From: Pseudomonas fontis
GTDB taxonomy: Bacteria; Pseudomonadota; Gammaproteobacteria; Pseudomonadales; Pseudomonadaceae
Assembly: GCF_028656955.1 (NCBI RefSeq)
Contig: NZ_JAMDGY010000061.1
Location: forward strand, 1-64,000
Length of the DNA: 64,000 nt
Direction: 5' to 3'
The notes under the pieces: model-generated
What the model saw: only the letters and a program-made list of their open reading frames with translations
Told to the model about the DNA's origin: nothing
Database searches by the model: none
Position numbers and translations under genes: made by a program
In this document: positions 46,297 to 55,422 of the stretch, in pieces
Numbering within the stretch: the first letter of the stretch is position 1
Layout of the letters: every line of letters starts with the position of its first letter

Positions 46297-47124
46297 TTAT
46301 GGGGCGAACGGCTGTACGCGCTTGTGCTGGGTCTTCTGGTACGTGCTGGTGATGATCTCGAACGCTTCCTCGCTCACCGGCAACCCGTGCAGGAACGCAT
46401 CGATCTGCACATAGCTGACCCCGTGCGAGGCTTCGTCCGGCTTGCCCGGCTCCAGGTCTTCCAGGTCTGCCGTCGGCACTTTCTCAACCAGTGATTGCGG
46501 TGCGCCAAAGCTGCGCGCGATATCCCGTACCTGGTGTTTCACCAGCCCGCTCAACGGCGCCAGGTCGCACGCGCCATCGCCGAACTTGGTGAAGAAGCCC
46601 ATCACCGCCTCCGCCGCATGATCCGTGCCGATCACCAGGCCGCCACGTGCCCCGGCAATGGTGTACTGCGCCACCATGCGCATGCGCGCCTTGGTATTGC
46701 CCACCACGAAGTCGACCAGCGTCGGCTTGCCGTTTTCCAGGGCCTTCACTTCAGCAGCCAATGCCCGCACCGCCGGGGCGATGTCCACCGTGTGCAGCTC
46801 ATCCGGCTTGATCACCTCCAGGCAGGCCTGGGCATCGTGCTCGTCATGCTGCACCTGATAGGGCAGGCGTACGGCGATAAAGCAGTAGGCCTGATCGCCC
46901 GTCTCGCTGCGCAGTTCATTGATCGCCCGCTGCGCCAGCAGTGCGGCGGTCAGCGAATCCACGCCGCCGCTGATCCCCAGTACCAGGGTCTTGAGCCGGG
47001 CATTGTTCAGGCACTGCTTGATGAAGGCCACGCGACGGGCCACCTCGGCCTGCAACGCAGCGGCGTCGGCAAACGGCGGCTGGACCTTGAGCTGCTGCGC
47101 AATCTCTCGCTGGACGGCTTGCAT
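46297..47124 (-). CDS. nadE: NH3-dependent NAD synthetase NadE
   Basis: Amidates nicotinic acid adenine dinucleotide to NAD. The 275-residue protein has the PP-loop SGGVDS and GTDHAAEAVMGFFTKFGDG, and equals E. coli NadE in length, so it uses ammonia and lacks a glutaminase domain. pncB lies three bases upstream on the same strand, so the two form a short operon for NAD salvage and completion. Confidence 0.96.
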   Translation of the reverse strand: MQAVQREIAQQLKVQPPFADAAALQAEVARRVAFIKQCLNNARLKTLVLGISGGVDSLTAALLAQRAINELRSETGDQAYCFIAVRLPYQVQHDEHDAQACLEVIKPDELHTVDIAPAVRALAAEVKALENGKPTLVDFVVGNTKARMRMVAQYTIAGARGGLVIGTDHAAEAVMGFFTKFGDGACDLAPLSGLVKHQVRDIARSFGAPQSLVEKVPTADLEDLEPGKPDEASHGVSYVQIDAFLHGLPVSEEAFEIITSTYQKTQHKRVQPFAP

Positions 47125-47127
47125 GGG

Positions 47128-48330
47128 TTACTCCTTGGGCACTTTGAATACATGGCGCAGGTAGGCGACGAAATTCGCGTCGCGGCATTGGGTCTTGGCA
47201 GCCTCGTCGGAGATCTTTGCCACGGGCTGGCCGTTACAGTCGGTCATTTTAAGCACGATGCTCATCGGCGCCACCCCGGGAATGTCACAGGTCAGGTTGG
47301 TACCAATGCCAAAGCTGACATTGATGCGCCCGCGCAGGGCCCGGAAGATCTGCAATGACTTGGCCAGGTTCAGCCCATCAGAGAACACCAGGGTCTTGGT
47401 CATCGGGTCGATGCCTAGGCTGCGGTAGTGCGCGATGGCCTTTTCCGCCCACAGCACCGGGTCGCCGGAGTCATGGCGCAGGCCGTCGAACAGCTTGGCG
47501 AAGTACAGGTCGAAGTCACCGAGGAAAGCATCCATGGTGATGCAGTCGGTCAGGGCGATGCCCAGCAGGCCACGGTACTCGCGGACCCAGCAATCCAGCG
47601 CGGCGATCTGGCTGTCGATCAGCCGTGGGCCGAGTTGCTGGTGGGCCATGATCCACTCGTGGGCCATGGTGCCCAGTGGCTTGATGTCCAGCTGGCGGGC
47701 CAGGTGCACGTTGCTGGTGCCGACAAAGCGCGCCGGGAAGTCGGCCTTGAGCACCTTTACCACTTCCTCCTGCACGCCATAGGAGAAGCGCCGGCGGGTG
47801 CCGAAGTCGGCTACCTGCAAGGCGGCCAGCTCATCGTCGTAGGCATTGGCGCGCAGCCAGTCGAACTTGCGGTGCAGTTGGTCGCGGGCCTGGGCCAGGG
47901 TCACCTGTGGATAACGTTGCCGGTTGCGCACTTCGCTGATGATCGCCAGCAACGGCACCTCGAAGAGGATCACGTGCAGCCACGGGCCCTGCAGGCGCAG
48001 CACCAGTTCGTCGTGCTCGATGGCCAGGTGCAGGTAACGCAGGTTGAAGCGGAACAGCCCGAGAAAGCGCAGGAAATCCGGCTTCATGAAACTGATCTGT
48101 TCGAGGAAACCCAGCTCTTCGCTGCTGATGCTCAGCTCGCAGAGGTGCTCGATCTGCTCGCGGATCTGCTCCAGATAAGGGCGCAGGTCTTCGCCGTTGC
48201 GGCAGCGAAACTCCCATTCGACGTCGACGTTGGGGTAGTTGTGCAGCACCGCCTGCATCATCGTCAGCTTGTAGAAGTCGGTGTCGAGCAGGCTCTGCAC
48301 GATGCGCTCGGCGAATGCGCTCTCGCTCAT
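47128..48330 (-). CDS. pncB: nicotinate phosphoribosyltransferase PncB
   Basis: Converts nicotinate, PRPP and ATP to nicotinate mononucleotide in the Preiss-Handler NAD salvage path. The 400-residue protein has LLDTDFYKLTMMQAVL near its start, GTSNVHLA, GTMAHEWIMAHQ and the VFSDGLNLAKS segment. The ATG at 48330 is preferred to one 12 bases upstream because GGAGCC is correctly placed before it and the conserved N-terminus begins here. It is first gene of a pair with nadE. Confidence 0.95.
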   Translation of the reverse strand: MSESAFAERIVQSLLDTDFYKLTMMQAVLHNYPNVDVEWEFRCRNGEDLRPYLEQIREQIEHLCELSISSEELGFLEQISFMKPDFLRFLGLFRFNLRYLHLAIEHDELVLRLQGPWLHVILFEVPLLAIISEVRNRQRYPQVTLAQARDQLHRKFDWLRANAYDDELAALQVADFGTRRRFSYGVQEEVVKVLKADFPARFVGTSNVHLARQLDIKPLGTMAHEWIMAHQQLGPRLIDSQIAALDCWVREYRGLLGIALTDCITMDAFLGDFDLYFAKLFDGLRHDSGDPVLWAEKAIAHYRSLGIDPMTKTLVFSDGLNLAKSLQIFRALRGRINVSFGIGTNLTCDIPGVAPMSIVLKMTDCNGQPVAKISDEAAKTQCRDANFVAYLRHVFKVPKE

Positions 48331-48788
48331 ATAAGGCTCCATAAGTGGCGGGTGCCATCAAGGCCGCCAATGGCGCTCATTGTGCCAGTGTTTTTCCTGC
48401 TGTTGCCGCCTGTCACGGGGTAAATAGGTAGCAGGCTATGGGAACCGGCGTTTTCCCCTCCGGCCAGCTAGCCTCTATTGGTGCCCGCTGTAGCAGTCGC
48501 GCACCAAGGATGTGCAGTTCGGTTACGCATCTTGTTACAGGGTAGTTGCACGTAAACACTTGGCGAGGTTGCAATGATGGCACTGAGCGGTTGCGCTTTT
48601 TCGCTTTTACAGGTGGCGCTTTCCCTGCGGCAGACGGTTGCACGGCCAATGAAAATGGCGCATCCGCCAGCGATGCCAATCCTTTACCGGTGTTTTCTCC
48701 AAACAAAAATCCACTGGCACGGCGCTTGCTCATCGCAATTGCTGATCGTTGTAGTGCCAACCAAAAAAATATTCAGGAGCACCACCTC
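48331..48788. other. 458-bp intergenic region pncB-livK
   Basis: Divergent control region. I see a TTGGTGC/GCACCAA inverted repeat at 48478-48507 and an A-rich leader before livK, but no convincing gene or riboswitch. Confidence 0.5.
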
Positions 48789-49925
48789 ATGTCGCAGACG
48801 TTTTACAAGAAAGGTTTCCTGGCCCTGGCCGTAGCAACGGCGCTGGGTGTTTCTTCGTATGTTCAGGCCGACATCAAGATCGGTGTAGCGGGCCCGATGA
48901 CCGGTGCCAACGCGGCGTTTGGCGAGCAGTACATGAAAGGTGCGCAGGCGGCGGCTGATTCGATCAACGCGGCCGGCGGGGTGAATGGCGAGAAGATCGT
49001 GCTGGTCAAGGGCGATGACGCCTGCGAGCCGAAGCAGGCCGTGGCCGTGGCCAACCGCCTGGTCGACCAGGACAAGGTCGTCGGTGTGGTCGGGCACTTC
49101 TGCTCCTCCAACACCATTCCGGCTTCCGAGGTGTATGACGAAGCCGGGATCATCGCGATCACGCCGGGTTCGACCAACCCACAGGTAACCGAGCGCGGCC
49201 TGAGCGCCATGTTCCGCATGTGCGGGCGCGACGACCAGCAGGGCATCGTCGCGGGCGACTACATTGTCGACGTGCTCAAGGGCAAGAAAGTCGTGGTGCT
49301 GCACGACAAGGACACCTACGGCCAAGGCCTGGCAGATGCCACCAAGGCTCAGCTGACCAAACGTGGCGTGGCCCCGGTACTGTACGAAGGCCTGACCCGT
49401 GGCGAAAAAGACTTCAGCGCCGTGGTCACCAAGATCCGCGCTGCCGGTGCCGACGTTGTCTACTTCGGCGGCCTGCACCCGGAAGCCGGCCCACTGGTTC
49501 GTCAACTGCGTGAGCAGGGCCTGAAGGATGTGAAGTTCATGTCCGATGACGGCATCGTCACCGATGAGCTGGTGACCACCGCCGGTGGCGCGCAGTATGT
49601 CGATGGCGTGTACATGACCTTTGGCGCCGACCCGCGCCTGCTGCCTGAGAGCAAGGCGGTGGTGGACGCATTCCGCAAAGCCGGTACCGAGCCTGAAGGC
49701 TACACCCTGTACGCCTACGCGTCGCTCCAGGCACTGGCGGCCGCCTTCAACGGCGCCAAGTCGAACAAGGGCGAGGACGCGGCCAAATGGCTCAAGGCCA
49801 ACACAGTGAAAACCGTGATGGGTGACAAGAAGTGGGATTCCAAGGGCGACCTGACGGTCTCCGACTACGTGGTCTATCAGTGGGACGCGAACGGCAAGTA
49901 TCACCAACTGGAAAAACAAAAATAA
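48789..49925 (+). CDS. livK: branched-chain amino-acid binding protein LivK/BraC
   Basis: Periplasmic binding protein for leucine, isoleucine and valine (and often alanine). A signal peptide ends at VQA (residue 26). The mature part begins DIKIGVAGPMTG and shows the paired lobes of the family, with GHFCSSNTIPASEVY and VVLHDKDTYGQGLA. The 378-residue length is typical. AGGAG lies nine bases before the ATG. It is first of five livKHMGF genes. Confidence 0.96.
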   Translation: MSQTFYKKGFLALAVATALGVSSYVQADIKIGVAGPMTGANAAFGEQYMKGAQAAADSINAAGGVNGEKIVLVKGDDACEPKQAVAVANRLVDQDKVVGVVGHFCSSNTIPASEVYDEAGIIAITPGSTNPQVTERGLSAMFRMCGRDDQQGIVAGDYIVDVLKGKKVVVLHDKDTYGQGLADATKAQLTKRGVAPVLYEGLTRGEKDFSAVVTKIRAAGADVVYFGGLHPEAGPLVRQLREQGLKDVKFMSDDGIVTDELVTTAGGAQYVDGVYMTFGADPRLLPESKAVVDAFRKAGTEPEGYTLYAYASLQALAAAFNGAKSNKGEDAAKWLKANTVKTVMGDKKWDSKGDLTVSDYVVYQWDANGKYHQLEKQK

Positions 49926-49936
49926 CAACGGTAACC

Positions 49937-49961
49937 GACCCGGGCCCTGGTGGCCCGGGTC
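49937..49961 (+). promoter_or_regulatory. intercistronic hairpin livK-livH
   Basis: GACCCGGGCC pairs perfectly with GGCCCGGGTC around a five-base loop, with no T-run. It is likely to stabilise the livK message or partly stop transcription, giving more binding protein than permease. Confidence 0.65.
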
Positions 49962-50087
49962 GCTACCCGGTTCTGCGCCGTACCTGTCTTTTCTCGTAGA
50001 TCTGCACAACCCTGCGCTGCGAGGGCCGCTTCATCCGGGGCTCACCGTAGTCGGCGCTGTGCAATCTCAAATACGTGAGATTGCGTT

Positions 50088-51002
50088 ATGGATGGTATTT
50101 TCCTGCAGCAACTGATCAATGGGCTGACCCTGGGGTCTGTCTATGGTCTGATCGCCATCGGCTACACAATGGTCTATGGCATCATCGGCATGATCAACTT
50201 CGCGCACGGCGAGGTGTACATGATTTCCGCGTACCTCGCGGCAATCGGCCTGGCATTGCTGGCGTATTTCGGACTGGAATCCTTCCCGCTGCTGATTCTC
50301 GGCACCCTGATCTTCACCGTGGTGGTTACCGGCGTATATGGCTGGACCATCGAACGCATCGCCTACAAACCACTGCGCAACTCCACCCGGCTGGCACCGC
50401 TGATCAGTGCCATCGGTATTTCGCTGATCCTGCAGAACTACGCACAGATCGCCCAGGGCGCACGCCAGCAAGGCGTTCCGACCCTGCTCGAAGGCGCCCT
50501 GCGGGTTGATATCGGCAGCGGCTTCGTCCAGCTGACCTACACCAAGATCTTCATCCTGGTGGCGGCCTTCGTCGGCATGGGCCTGCTCACCTACATCATC
50601 AAGTACACCAAGCTGGGCCGCATGTGCCGGGCCACCCAGCAAGACCGCAAGATGGCCTCGATCCTCGGCATCAACACCGACCGGGTGATCTCCTACGTGT
50701 TCGTCATCGGTGCAGTCATGGCGGCGTTGGCCGGTGTGCTGATCACCATGAACTACGGCACCTTCGACTTCTATGCCGGCTTCATCATCGGCATCAAGGC
50801 CTTCACCGCTGCGGTACTCGGTGGCATCGGCTCGCTACCGGGCGCCATGCTCGGCGGGATCATCCTCGGGATCTCCGAGTCGCTGTTCTCCGGGTTGATC
50901 AACTCCGACTACAAAGACGTGTTCAGCTTCTCGCTGCTGGTGCTGATCCTGATCTTCCGTCCCCAAGGCCTGCTGGGTCGCCCACTCGTGGCGAAGGTGT
51001 AA
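50088..51002 (+). CDS. livH: branched-chain amino-acid permease LivH/BraD
   Basis: Inner-membrane permease half of the high-affinity branched-chain amino-acid importer. The 304-residue protein begins LQQLINGLTLGSVYGLIAIG and has about eight helices. The ATPase-contact region reads TAAVLGGIGSLPGAMLGG. It is 162 bases after livK and two bases before livM. Confidence 0.96.
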   Translation: MDGIFLQQLINGLTLGSVYGLIAIGYTMVYGIIGMINFAHGEVYMISAYLAAIGLALLAYFGLESFPLLILGTLIFTVVVTGVYGWTIERIAYKPLRNSTRLAPLISAIGISLILQNYAQIAQGARQQGVPTLLEGALRVDIGSGFVQLTYTKIFILVAAFVGMGLLTYIIKYTKLGRMCRATQQDRKMASILGINTDRVISYVFVIGAVMAALAGVLITMNYGTFDFYAGFIIGIKAFTAAVLGGIGSLPGAMLGGIILGISESLFSGLINSDYKDVFSFSLLVLILIFRPQGLLGRPLVAKV

Positions 51003-51004
51003 GT

Positions 51005-52288
51005 ATGTCTGCTGCCAAAACCACTGCATTCGATATCAAGCGCAGCCTGATCGACACGATCCTCGCCGGGCTGATTTCCCTGATCGTCTTCGGCCCCATC
51101 GTGGGGGTCGTGCTGGACGGCTACAGTTTCAACCTCGAACCCAAGCGCGTGGCGTGGCTGGTAGCCGGGGTCATGGCCGGGCGCTTCGTGCTCAGCCTGT
51201 TCATGCAAACCGCCAGGGGCCAGGCCATCTTGCAAGGCTTCGAAGGCGGCGGCTCCGGGGTTCACGTGCTGGCACCGGACTACAAGTCGCGCCTGCGCTG
51301 GATCATCCCGGCGCTGATCGTGATCGCCATCGTCTTCCCGTTCTTCGCCAACAAGTACCTGCTGACCGTGGTCATCCTCGGGCTGATCTACGTGCTGCTC
51401 GGCCTGGGGCTGAACATCGTGGTGGGCCTGGCCGGCCTGCTCGACCTGGGTTACGTGGCGTTCTATGCCATTGGTGCCTATGGGCTGGCGCTGGGTTACC
51501 AGTACCTGGGCCTGGGCTTCTGGACGGTGCTGCCACTGGCGGCCATCGCGGCGGCACTGGCCGGGTGCATATTGGGCTTCCCGGTGCTGAGGATGCACGG
51601 TGACTACCTGGCCATCGTGACCCTGGGCTTTGGTGAAATCATCCGCCTGGTGCTGAACAACTGGCTGTCGTTCACTGGCGGGCCGAACGGCATGCCGGTG
51701 CCGTCGCCGACCTTCATGGGCCTGGAGTTCGGCCGTCGGGCCAAGGACGGCGGGGTGCCGTTCCATGAGTTCTTCGGCATCGAATACAACCCCAACCTGA
51801 AGTTCCTGTTCATCTACATCGTGCTGTTCCTGGTGGTGCTGGCGGTGCTGTACATCAAGCACCGGCTGACCCGCATGCCGGTCGGGCGCGCCTGGGAAGC
51901 GCTGCGCGAAGACGAGATCGCCTGCCGCTCGATGGGCTTGAACCACGTGCTGGTGAAACTCTCGGCCTTCACCCTCGGTGCTTCCACCGCAGGCCTTGCC
52001 GGGGTGTTCTTCGCCAGTTACCAGGGCTTTGTGAACCCGTCCTCGTTCACCTTCTTCGAGTCGGCGCTGATCCTCGCCATCGTCGTGCTGGGCGGCATGG
52101 GCTCGACCGTCGGGGTGGTGATCGCCGCGTTCGTGCTGACCGTGGCCCCGGAGCTGCTGCGCAGCTTCTCCGAGTACCGCGTGCTGCTGTTCGGCGTGTT
52201 GATGGTGTTGATGATGATCTGGCGACCGCGTGGGCTGATCCGCATCAGCCGTACCGGTGTGACCCCGCGTAAAGGAGTGGCGCCATGA
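51005..52288 (+). CDS. livM: branched-chain amino-acid permease LivM/BraE
   Basis: Second permease subunit, 427 residues. A soluble-looking N-terminal extension with early helices leads to the core helices beginning near LGLNIVVGLAGLLDLGYVAFYAIGA (split across helices 4-5). The EAA-like loop is VLGGMGSTVGVVIAAF. The ATG at 51005 sits two bases after the livH stop; it overlaps livG by four bases. Confidence 0.96.
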   Translation: MSAAKTTAFDIKRSLIDTILAGLISLIVFGPIVGVVLDGYSFNLEPKRVAWLVAGVMAGRFVLSLFMQTARGQAILQGFEGGGSGVHVLAPDYKSRLRWIIPALIVIAIVFPFFANKYLLTVVILGLIYVLLGLGLNIVVGLAGLLDLGYVAFYAIGAYGLALGYQYLGLGFWTVLPLAAIAAALAGCILGFPVLRMHGDYLAIVTLGFGEIIRLVLNNWLSFTGGPNGMPVPSPTFMGLEFGRRAKDGGVPFHEFFGIEYNPNLKFLFIYIVLFLVVLAVLYIKHRLTRMPVGRAWEALREDEIACRSMGLNHVLVKLSAFTLGASTAGLAGVFFASYQGFVNPSSFTFFESALILAIVVLGGMGSTVGVVIAAFVLTVAPELLRSFSEYRVLLFGVLMVLMMIWRPRGLIRISRTGVTPRKGVAP

Positions 52289-53160
52289 GCGACGACGTTA
52301 TCCTCTCGGTCGACAACCTGATGATGCAGTTTGGCGGGATCAAGGCGCTCAGCGATGTCAGCATCAAGGTCAAGCGCAACGACATCTTTGCCCTGATCGG
52401 CCCCAACGGTGCCGGCAAGACCACGGTGTTCAACTGCCTTACCGGGTTCTACAAGGCCAGTGGCGGCAAGATCGAGCTGAACCTGCGCGGCAGCCATACC
52501 AACGTGATCCAGCTGCTCGGCGAGCGCTTCCAGTTCGCCGACTTCCTTTCCCCCAAGCGCTTCGCCAGCCGCCTGTACTACAAGATGTTCGGCGGCACGC
52601 ATCTGGTGAACCGCGCGGGCCTGGCACGGACCTTCCAGAACATTCGCCTGTTCAAGGAAATGTCCGTGGTGGAGAACCTGCTGGTGGCCCAGCACATGTG
52701 GGTCAACCGCAACCTGCTGGCCGGGGTGCTCAACACCAAGGCCTATCGCCAGGCTGAAAGCGACGCCCTGGACCACGCCTTCTACTGGCTGGAGGTGGTC
52801 GACCTGGTCGACTGCGCCAACCGCCTGGCCGGCGAGCTGTCCTACGGCCAGCAGCGGCGCCTGGAGATTGCCCGGGCGATGTGCACGCGGCCGCAGATCA
52901 TCTGCCTGGACGAACCGGCAGCGGGCCTCAACCCGCAGGAAACCGAAGCCCTGAGCAAGATGATCCGGGTGCTGCGCGACGAGCACGACCTGACCGTCGT
53001 GTTGATCGAACATGACATGGGCATGGTAATGAGCATTTCCGACCATATCGTGGTGCTGGACCACGGCAACGTGATCGCCGAAGGCGCACCGCAGGAGATC
53101 CGTCACAACCCGACGGTAATCGCGGCTTATCTGGGCGCCGATGAAGAGGAGCTGGTATGA
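52285..53160 (+). CDS. livG: branched-chain amino-acid ABC ATPase LivG/BraF, with insertion
   Basis: ATP-binding subunit. It has Walker A GPNGAGKT, signature LSYGQQRRLEIA and Walker B IICLDEPAAGLNP. At 291 residues it is about 35 longer than E. coli LivG; the extra residues lie between Walker A and the Q-loop (about residues 65-110), containing NVIQLLGERFQFADFLSPK. It is coupled by ATGA overlaps to livM and livF. Confidence 0.95.
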   Translation: MSDDVILSVDNLMMQFGGIKALSDVSIKVKRNDIFALIGPNGAGKTTVFNCLTGFYKASGGKIELNLRGSHTNVIQLLGERFQFADFLSPKRFASRLYYKMFGGTHLVNRAGLARTFQNIRLFKEMSVVENLLVAQHMWVNRNLLAGVLNTKAYRQAESDALDHAFYWLEVVDLVDCANRLAGELSYGQQRRLEIARAMCTRPQIICLDEPAAGLNPQETEALSKMIRVLRDEHDLTVVLIEHDMGMVMSISDHIVVLDHGNVIAEGAPQEIRHNPTVIAAYLGADEEELV

Positions 53161-53873
53161 GTACACCTATCCTCGAACTGAAAGAGATCGACGTGTTCTA
53201 CGGGCCGATCCAGGCGCTGAAGAAGGTCTCGATGCACATCGACGAAGGCGAGACGGTCAGCCTGATCGGCTCCAACGGCGCCGGCAAGTCGACCCTGCTG
53301 ATGTCGATCTTCGGCCAGCCACGGGCGGCGGCGGGGCAGATCATCTATCGCGGTATCGACATCACCCAGAAGTCCTCGCACTACATCGCCTCCAACGGGA
53401 TCGCCCAGTCGCCGGAAGGACGCCGGGTGTTCCCGGACATGTCGGTGGAAGAGAACCTGATGATGGGCACCATCCCGATTGGCGACAAGTTCGCCGGTGA
53501 GGACATGCAGCGCATGTTCGAGCTGTTCCCACGGCTCAAGGAACGGCGCAACCAGCGGGCGATGACCATGTCCGGTGGTGAGCAGCAGATGCTCGCCATA
53601 GCCCGGGCCCTGATGAGCCGGCCAAAGCTGTTGCTGCTTGATGAGCCGTCGCTGGGGCTGGCGCCGATCGTGGTCAAGCAGATCTTCTCGACCTTGCGCG
53701 AGCTGGCCAAGACCGGCATGACCATCTTCCTGGTGGAGCAGAACGCCAACCATGCGCTCAAGCTGTCGGACCGCGCCTACGTGATGGTCAACGGCGAGAT
53801 CCGCCTGACCGGCACCGGGCAGGAGCTGTTGGTCAACGAAGAGGTGCGCAACGCCTATCTTGGCGGACATTGA
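53157..53873 (+). CDS. livF: branched-chain amino-acid ABC ATPase LivF/BraG
   Basis: Second ATP-binding subunit, 238 residues, with Walker A GSNGAGKST, signature MSGGEQQMLAIARAL and Walker B LLLLDEPSLGLAP. It forms the heterodimeric motor with LivG under the LivH-LivM channel. It starts inside the end of livG and is followed by a terminator. Confidence 0.96.
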   Translation: MSTPILELKEIDVFYGPIQALKKVSMHIDEGETVSLIGSNGAGKSTLLMSIFGQPRAAAGQIIYRGIDITQKSSHYIASNGIAQSPEGRRVFPDMSVEENLMMGTIPIGDKFAGEDMQRMFELFPRLKERRNQRAMTMSGGEQQMLAIARALMSRPKLLLLDEPSLGLAPIVVKQIFSTLRELAKTGMTIFLVEQNANHALKLSDRAYVMVNGEIRLTGTGQELLVNEEVRNAYLGGH

Positions 53874-53886
53874 CCGCAAGTTCAGG

Positions 53887-53915
53887 AAAAGCCCCGGCAA
53901 GCCGGGGTTTTTTCT
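53887..53915 (+). terminator. terminator after livF
   Basis: CCCCGGC and GCCGGGG form a GC stem around AA, preceded by AAAAG and followed by TTTTTT. Confidence 0.92.
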
Positions 53916-54563
53916 GCCTGGCGTTTTGTGGACAAGTTATCGCAGGGGTTGCGCGTAACGCGGCAGAAAGTCGCTGCAAGCGGTTGTTTTGGCGACCATT
54001 CAAGTTGTCCACGGATCGTGTGGAGGTGACTGTGGGTAACTTGGTAGTACCTGCCTGAAGCCCTTGTATTCCGTGGCTTGCAGGCTTTTGGTTGTTTTTT
54101 GATCAGCTGCTTTTTTGAAAGCGCTGGCCTGGTTTGTCAAGGTTTTTGTTCAGGCTGTTTGGCGGGCAAAAATGCCCCGAATGCCTGTGGATAACTCTGT
54201 GGGCAAGCCTTGGAAAGACTGCGCCAGGCAGCGTAGTTACAGGCTCTGCGCCATCACGTTGCTCGCGCCCTCGTCGAACACGGTTCAACGACCCCCGTCG
54301 GCGTCAAGGAAAATACTTTTGGTGGCCGGCCACAGGCTGTGGAAAACCTCAGGGTTGCCCTGTAGGAGTTGCCCCCAATCTGTGTGGAACCGCTTGTGGA
54401 TAAGGTACGTATAGCTTGCGCCAGGCCTTGTGGCACAAGGGTTTGACGGGTTTGTTCGTTTTTTGTACAGCTGCACAAGTGGCTTGCTGCGCTGCCCGCT
54501 GGCGGGCATGCTTCATGGCCTGTCTTCACCTTGTTGTTGGATAACCGATTTCTGGAGAATGTC
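53916..54563. other. non-coding region rich in DnaA-box-like words
   Basis: About 650 bases without a supportable gene. It contains two perfect DnaA boxes in the same orientation (TGTGGATAA at 54186-54194 and 54395-54403) and one-mismatch forms at 53927 (TGTGGACAA), 54031 (TGTGGGTAA) and 54338 (TGTGGAAAA). T-rich tracts lie near 54085-54120. See findings. Confidence 0.6.
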
Positions 54564-55331
54564 ATGACTTCCACCTTGTTCATCACTGGCGCCACGTCTG
54601 GATTTGGCGAGGCCTGCGCCCGTCGTTTTGCCGAGGCCGGCTGGAAGCTGGTGCTGACCGGCCGCCGCCAGGAGCGCCTGGACGCCCTGTGTGCCGAGTT
54701 GTCCCAGCACACCGAGGTGCACGGCCTGGTGTTGGACGTGCGTGACCGCAAGGCCATGGAAGCGGCTATCGAAGGCTTGCCGCCGGCGTTTGCCACGCTG
54801 CGTGGGCTGATCAACAACGCAGGCCTGGCGCTGGGCGCGGACCCGGCGCCCAAGTGCGACCTGGATGACTGGGAAACCATGGTCGACACCAACATCAAGG
54901 GGCTGATGTTCAGCACCCGCCTGCTGCTGCCACGGCTGATTGCCCATGGGCGCGGGGCGACCATCCTCAACGTGGGTTCGGTGGCGGGCAACTATCCGTA
55001 CCCGGGCAGCCATGTGTATGGCGGCACCAAGGCGTTTGTCGGGCAGTTTTCGCTGAGCTTGCGCTGTGATTTGCAGGGCACTGGCGTGCGTGTGAGCAAT
55101 ATCGAGCCGGGGCTGTGCGAGAGCGAATTTTCGCTGGTGCGCTTTGGTGGGGACAAGGCGCGTTATGACGCGACTTACGCCGGGGCCGAGGCGATTCAGC
55201 CGCAGGATATTGCCGAGACGATCTTCTGGATCATGAACCAGCCGGCGCATATCAACATCAACAGCCTTGAGCTGATGCCGGTGAGCCAGGCGTGGGCAGG
55301 GTTCTCGATCGATCGTTCGGGCAAGGCCTGA
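54564..55331 (+). CDS. YdfG-like short-chain dehydrogenase
   Basis: A 255-residue NADP-dependent SDR that closely follows E. coli YdfG (3-hydroxy acid/serine dehydrogenase). It shows TGATSGFGEACARRF for cofactor binding, TGRRQERLD with the NADP-selecting arginines, NNAGLALG, and YGGTKAFVGQFSLSLR with the catalytic YxxxK. The late PAHININSLELMPV segment is the family's substrate-side signature. Oxidation of 3-hydroxy acids or serine to 2-aminomalonate semialdehyde is likely. GGAG precedes the ATG. Confidence 0.9.
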   Translation: MTSTLFITGATSGFGEACARRFAEAGWKLVLTGRRQERLDALCAELSQHTEVHGLVLDVRDRKAMEAAIEGLPPAFATLRGLINNAGLALGADPAPKCDLDDWETMVDTNIKGLMFSTRLLLPRLIAHGRGATILNVGSVAGNYPYPGSHVYGGTKAFVGQFSLSLRCDLQGTGVRVSNIEPGLCESEFSLVRFGGDKARYDATYAGAEAIQPQDIAETIFWIMNQPAHININSLELMPVSQAWAGFSIDRSGKA

Positions 55332-55354
55332 TAGTTCCGGGGCTGCGGTGACCC

Positions 55355-55419
55355 CATCGCCGGCAAGGCCGGCTCCCACAGGTACCGATCCATTGTGGGA
55401 GCCGGCCTTGCCGGCGATG
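55355..55419. repeat. REP/BIME-like inverted pair
   Basis: CATCGCCGGCAAGGCCGGCTCCCACA (left, 55355-55380) and its exact inverse (55394-55419) are separated by 13 bases. It sits between converging genes and probably doubles as a terminator. Confidence 0.9.
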
Positions 55420-55422
55420 GCG

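Noticed and set aside
48574..48834. 86-codon open frame overlapping the livK start
   Set aside because: It overlaps the livK signal peptide in another frame and has no good ribosome site.
53916..54563. Chromosomal origin oriC
   Set aside because: DnaA boxes are present but dnaA, rpmH or dnaN are not nearby, and box spacing lacks an obvious unwinding element next to them.
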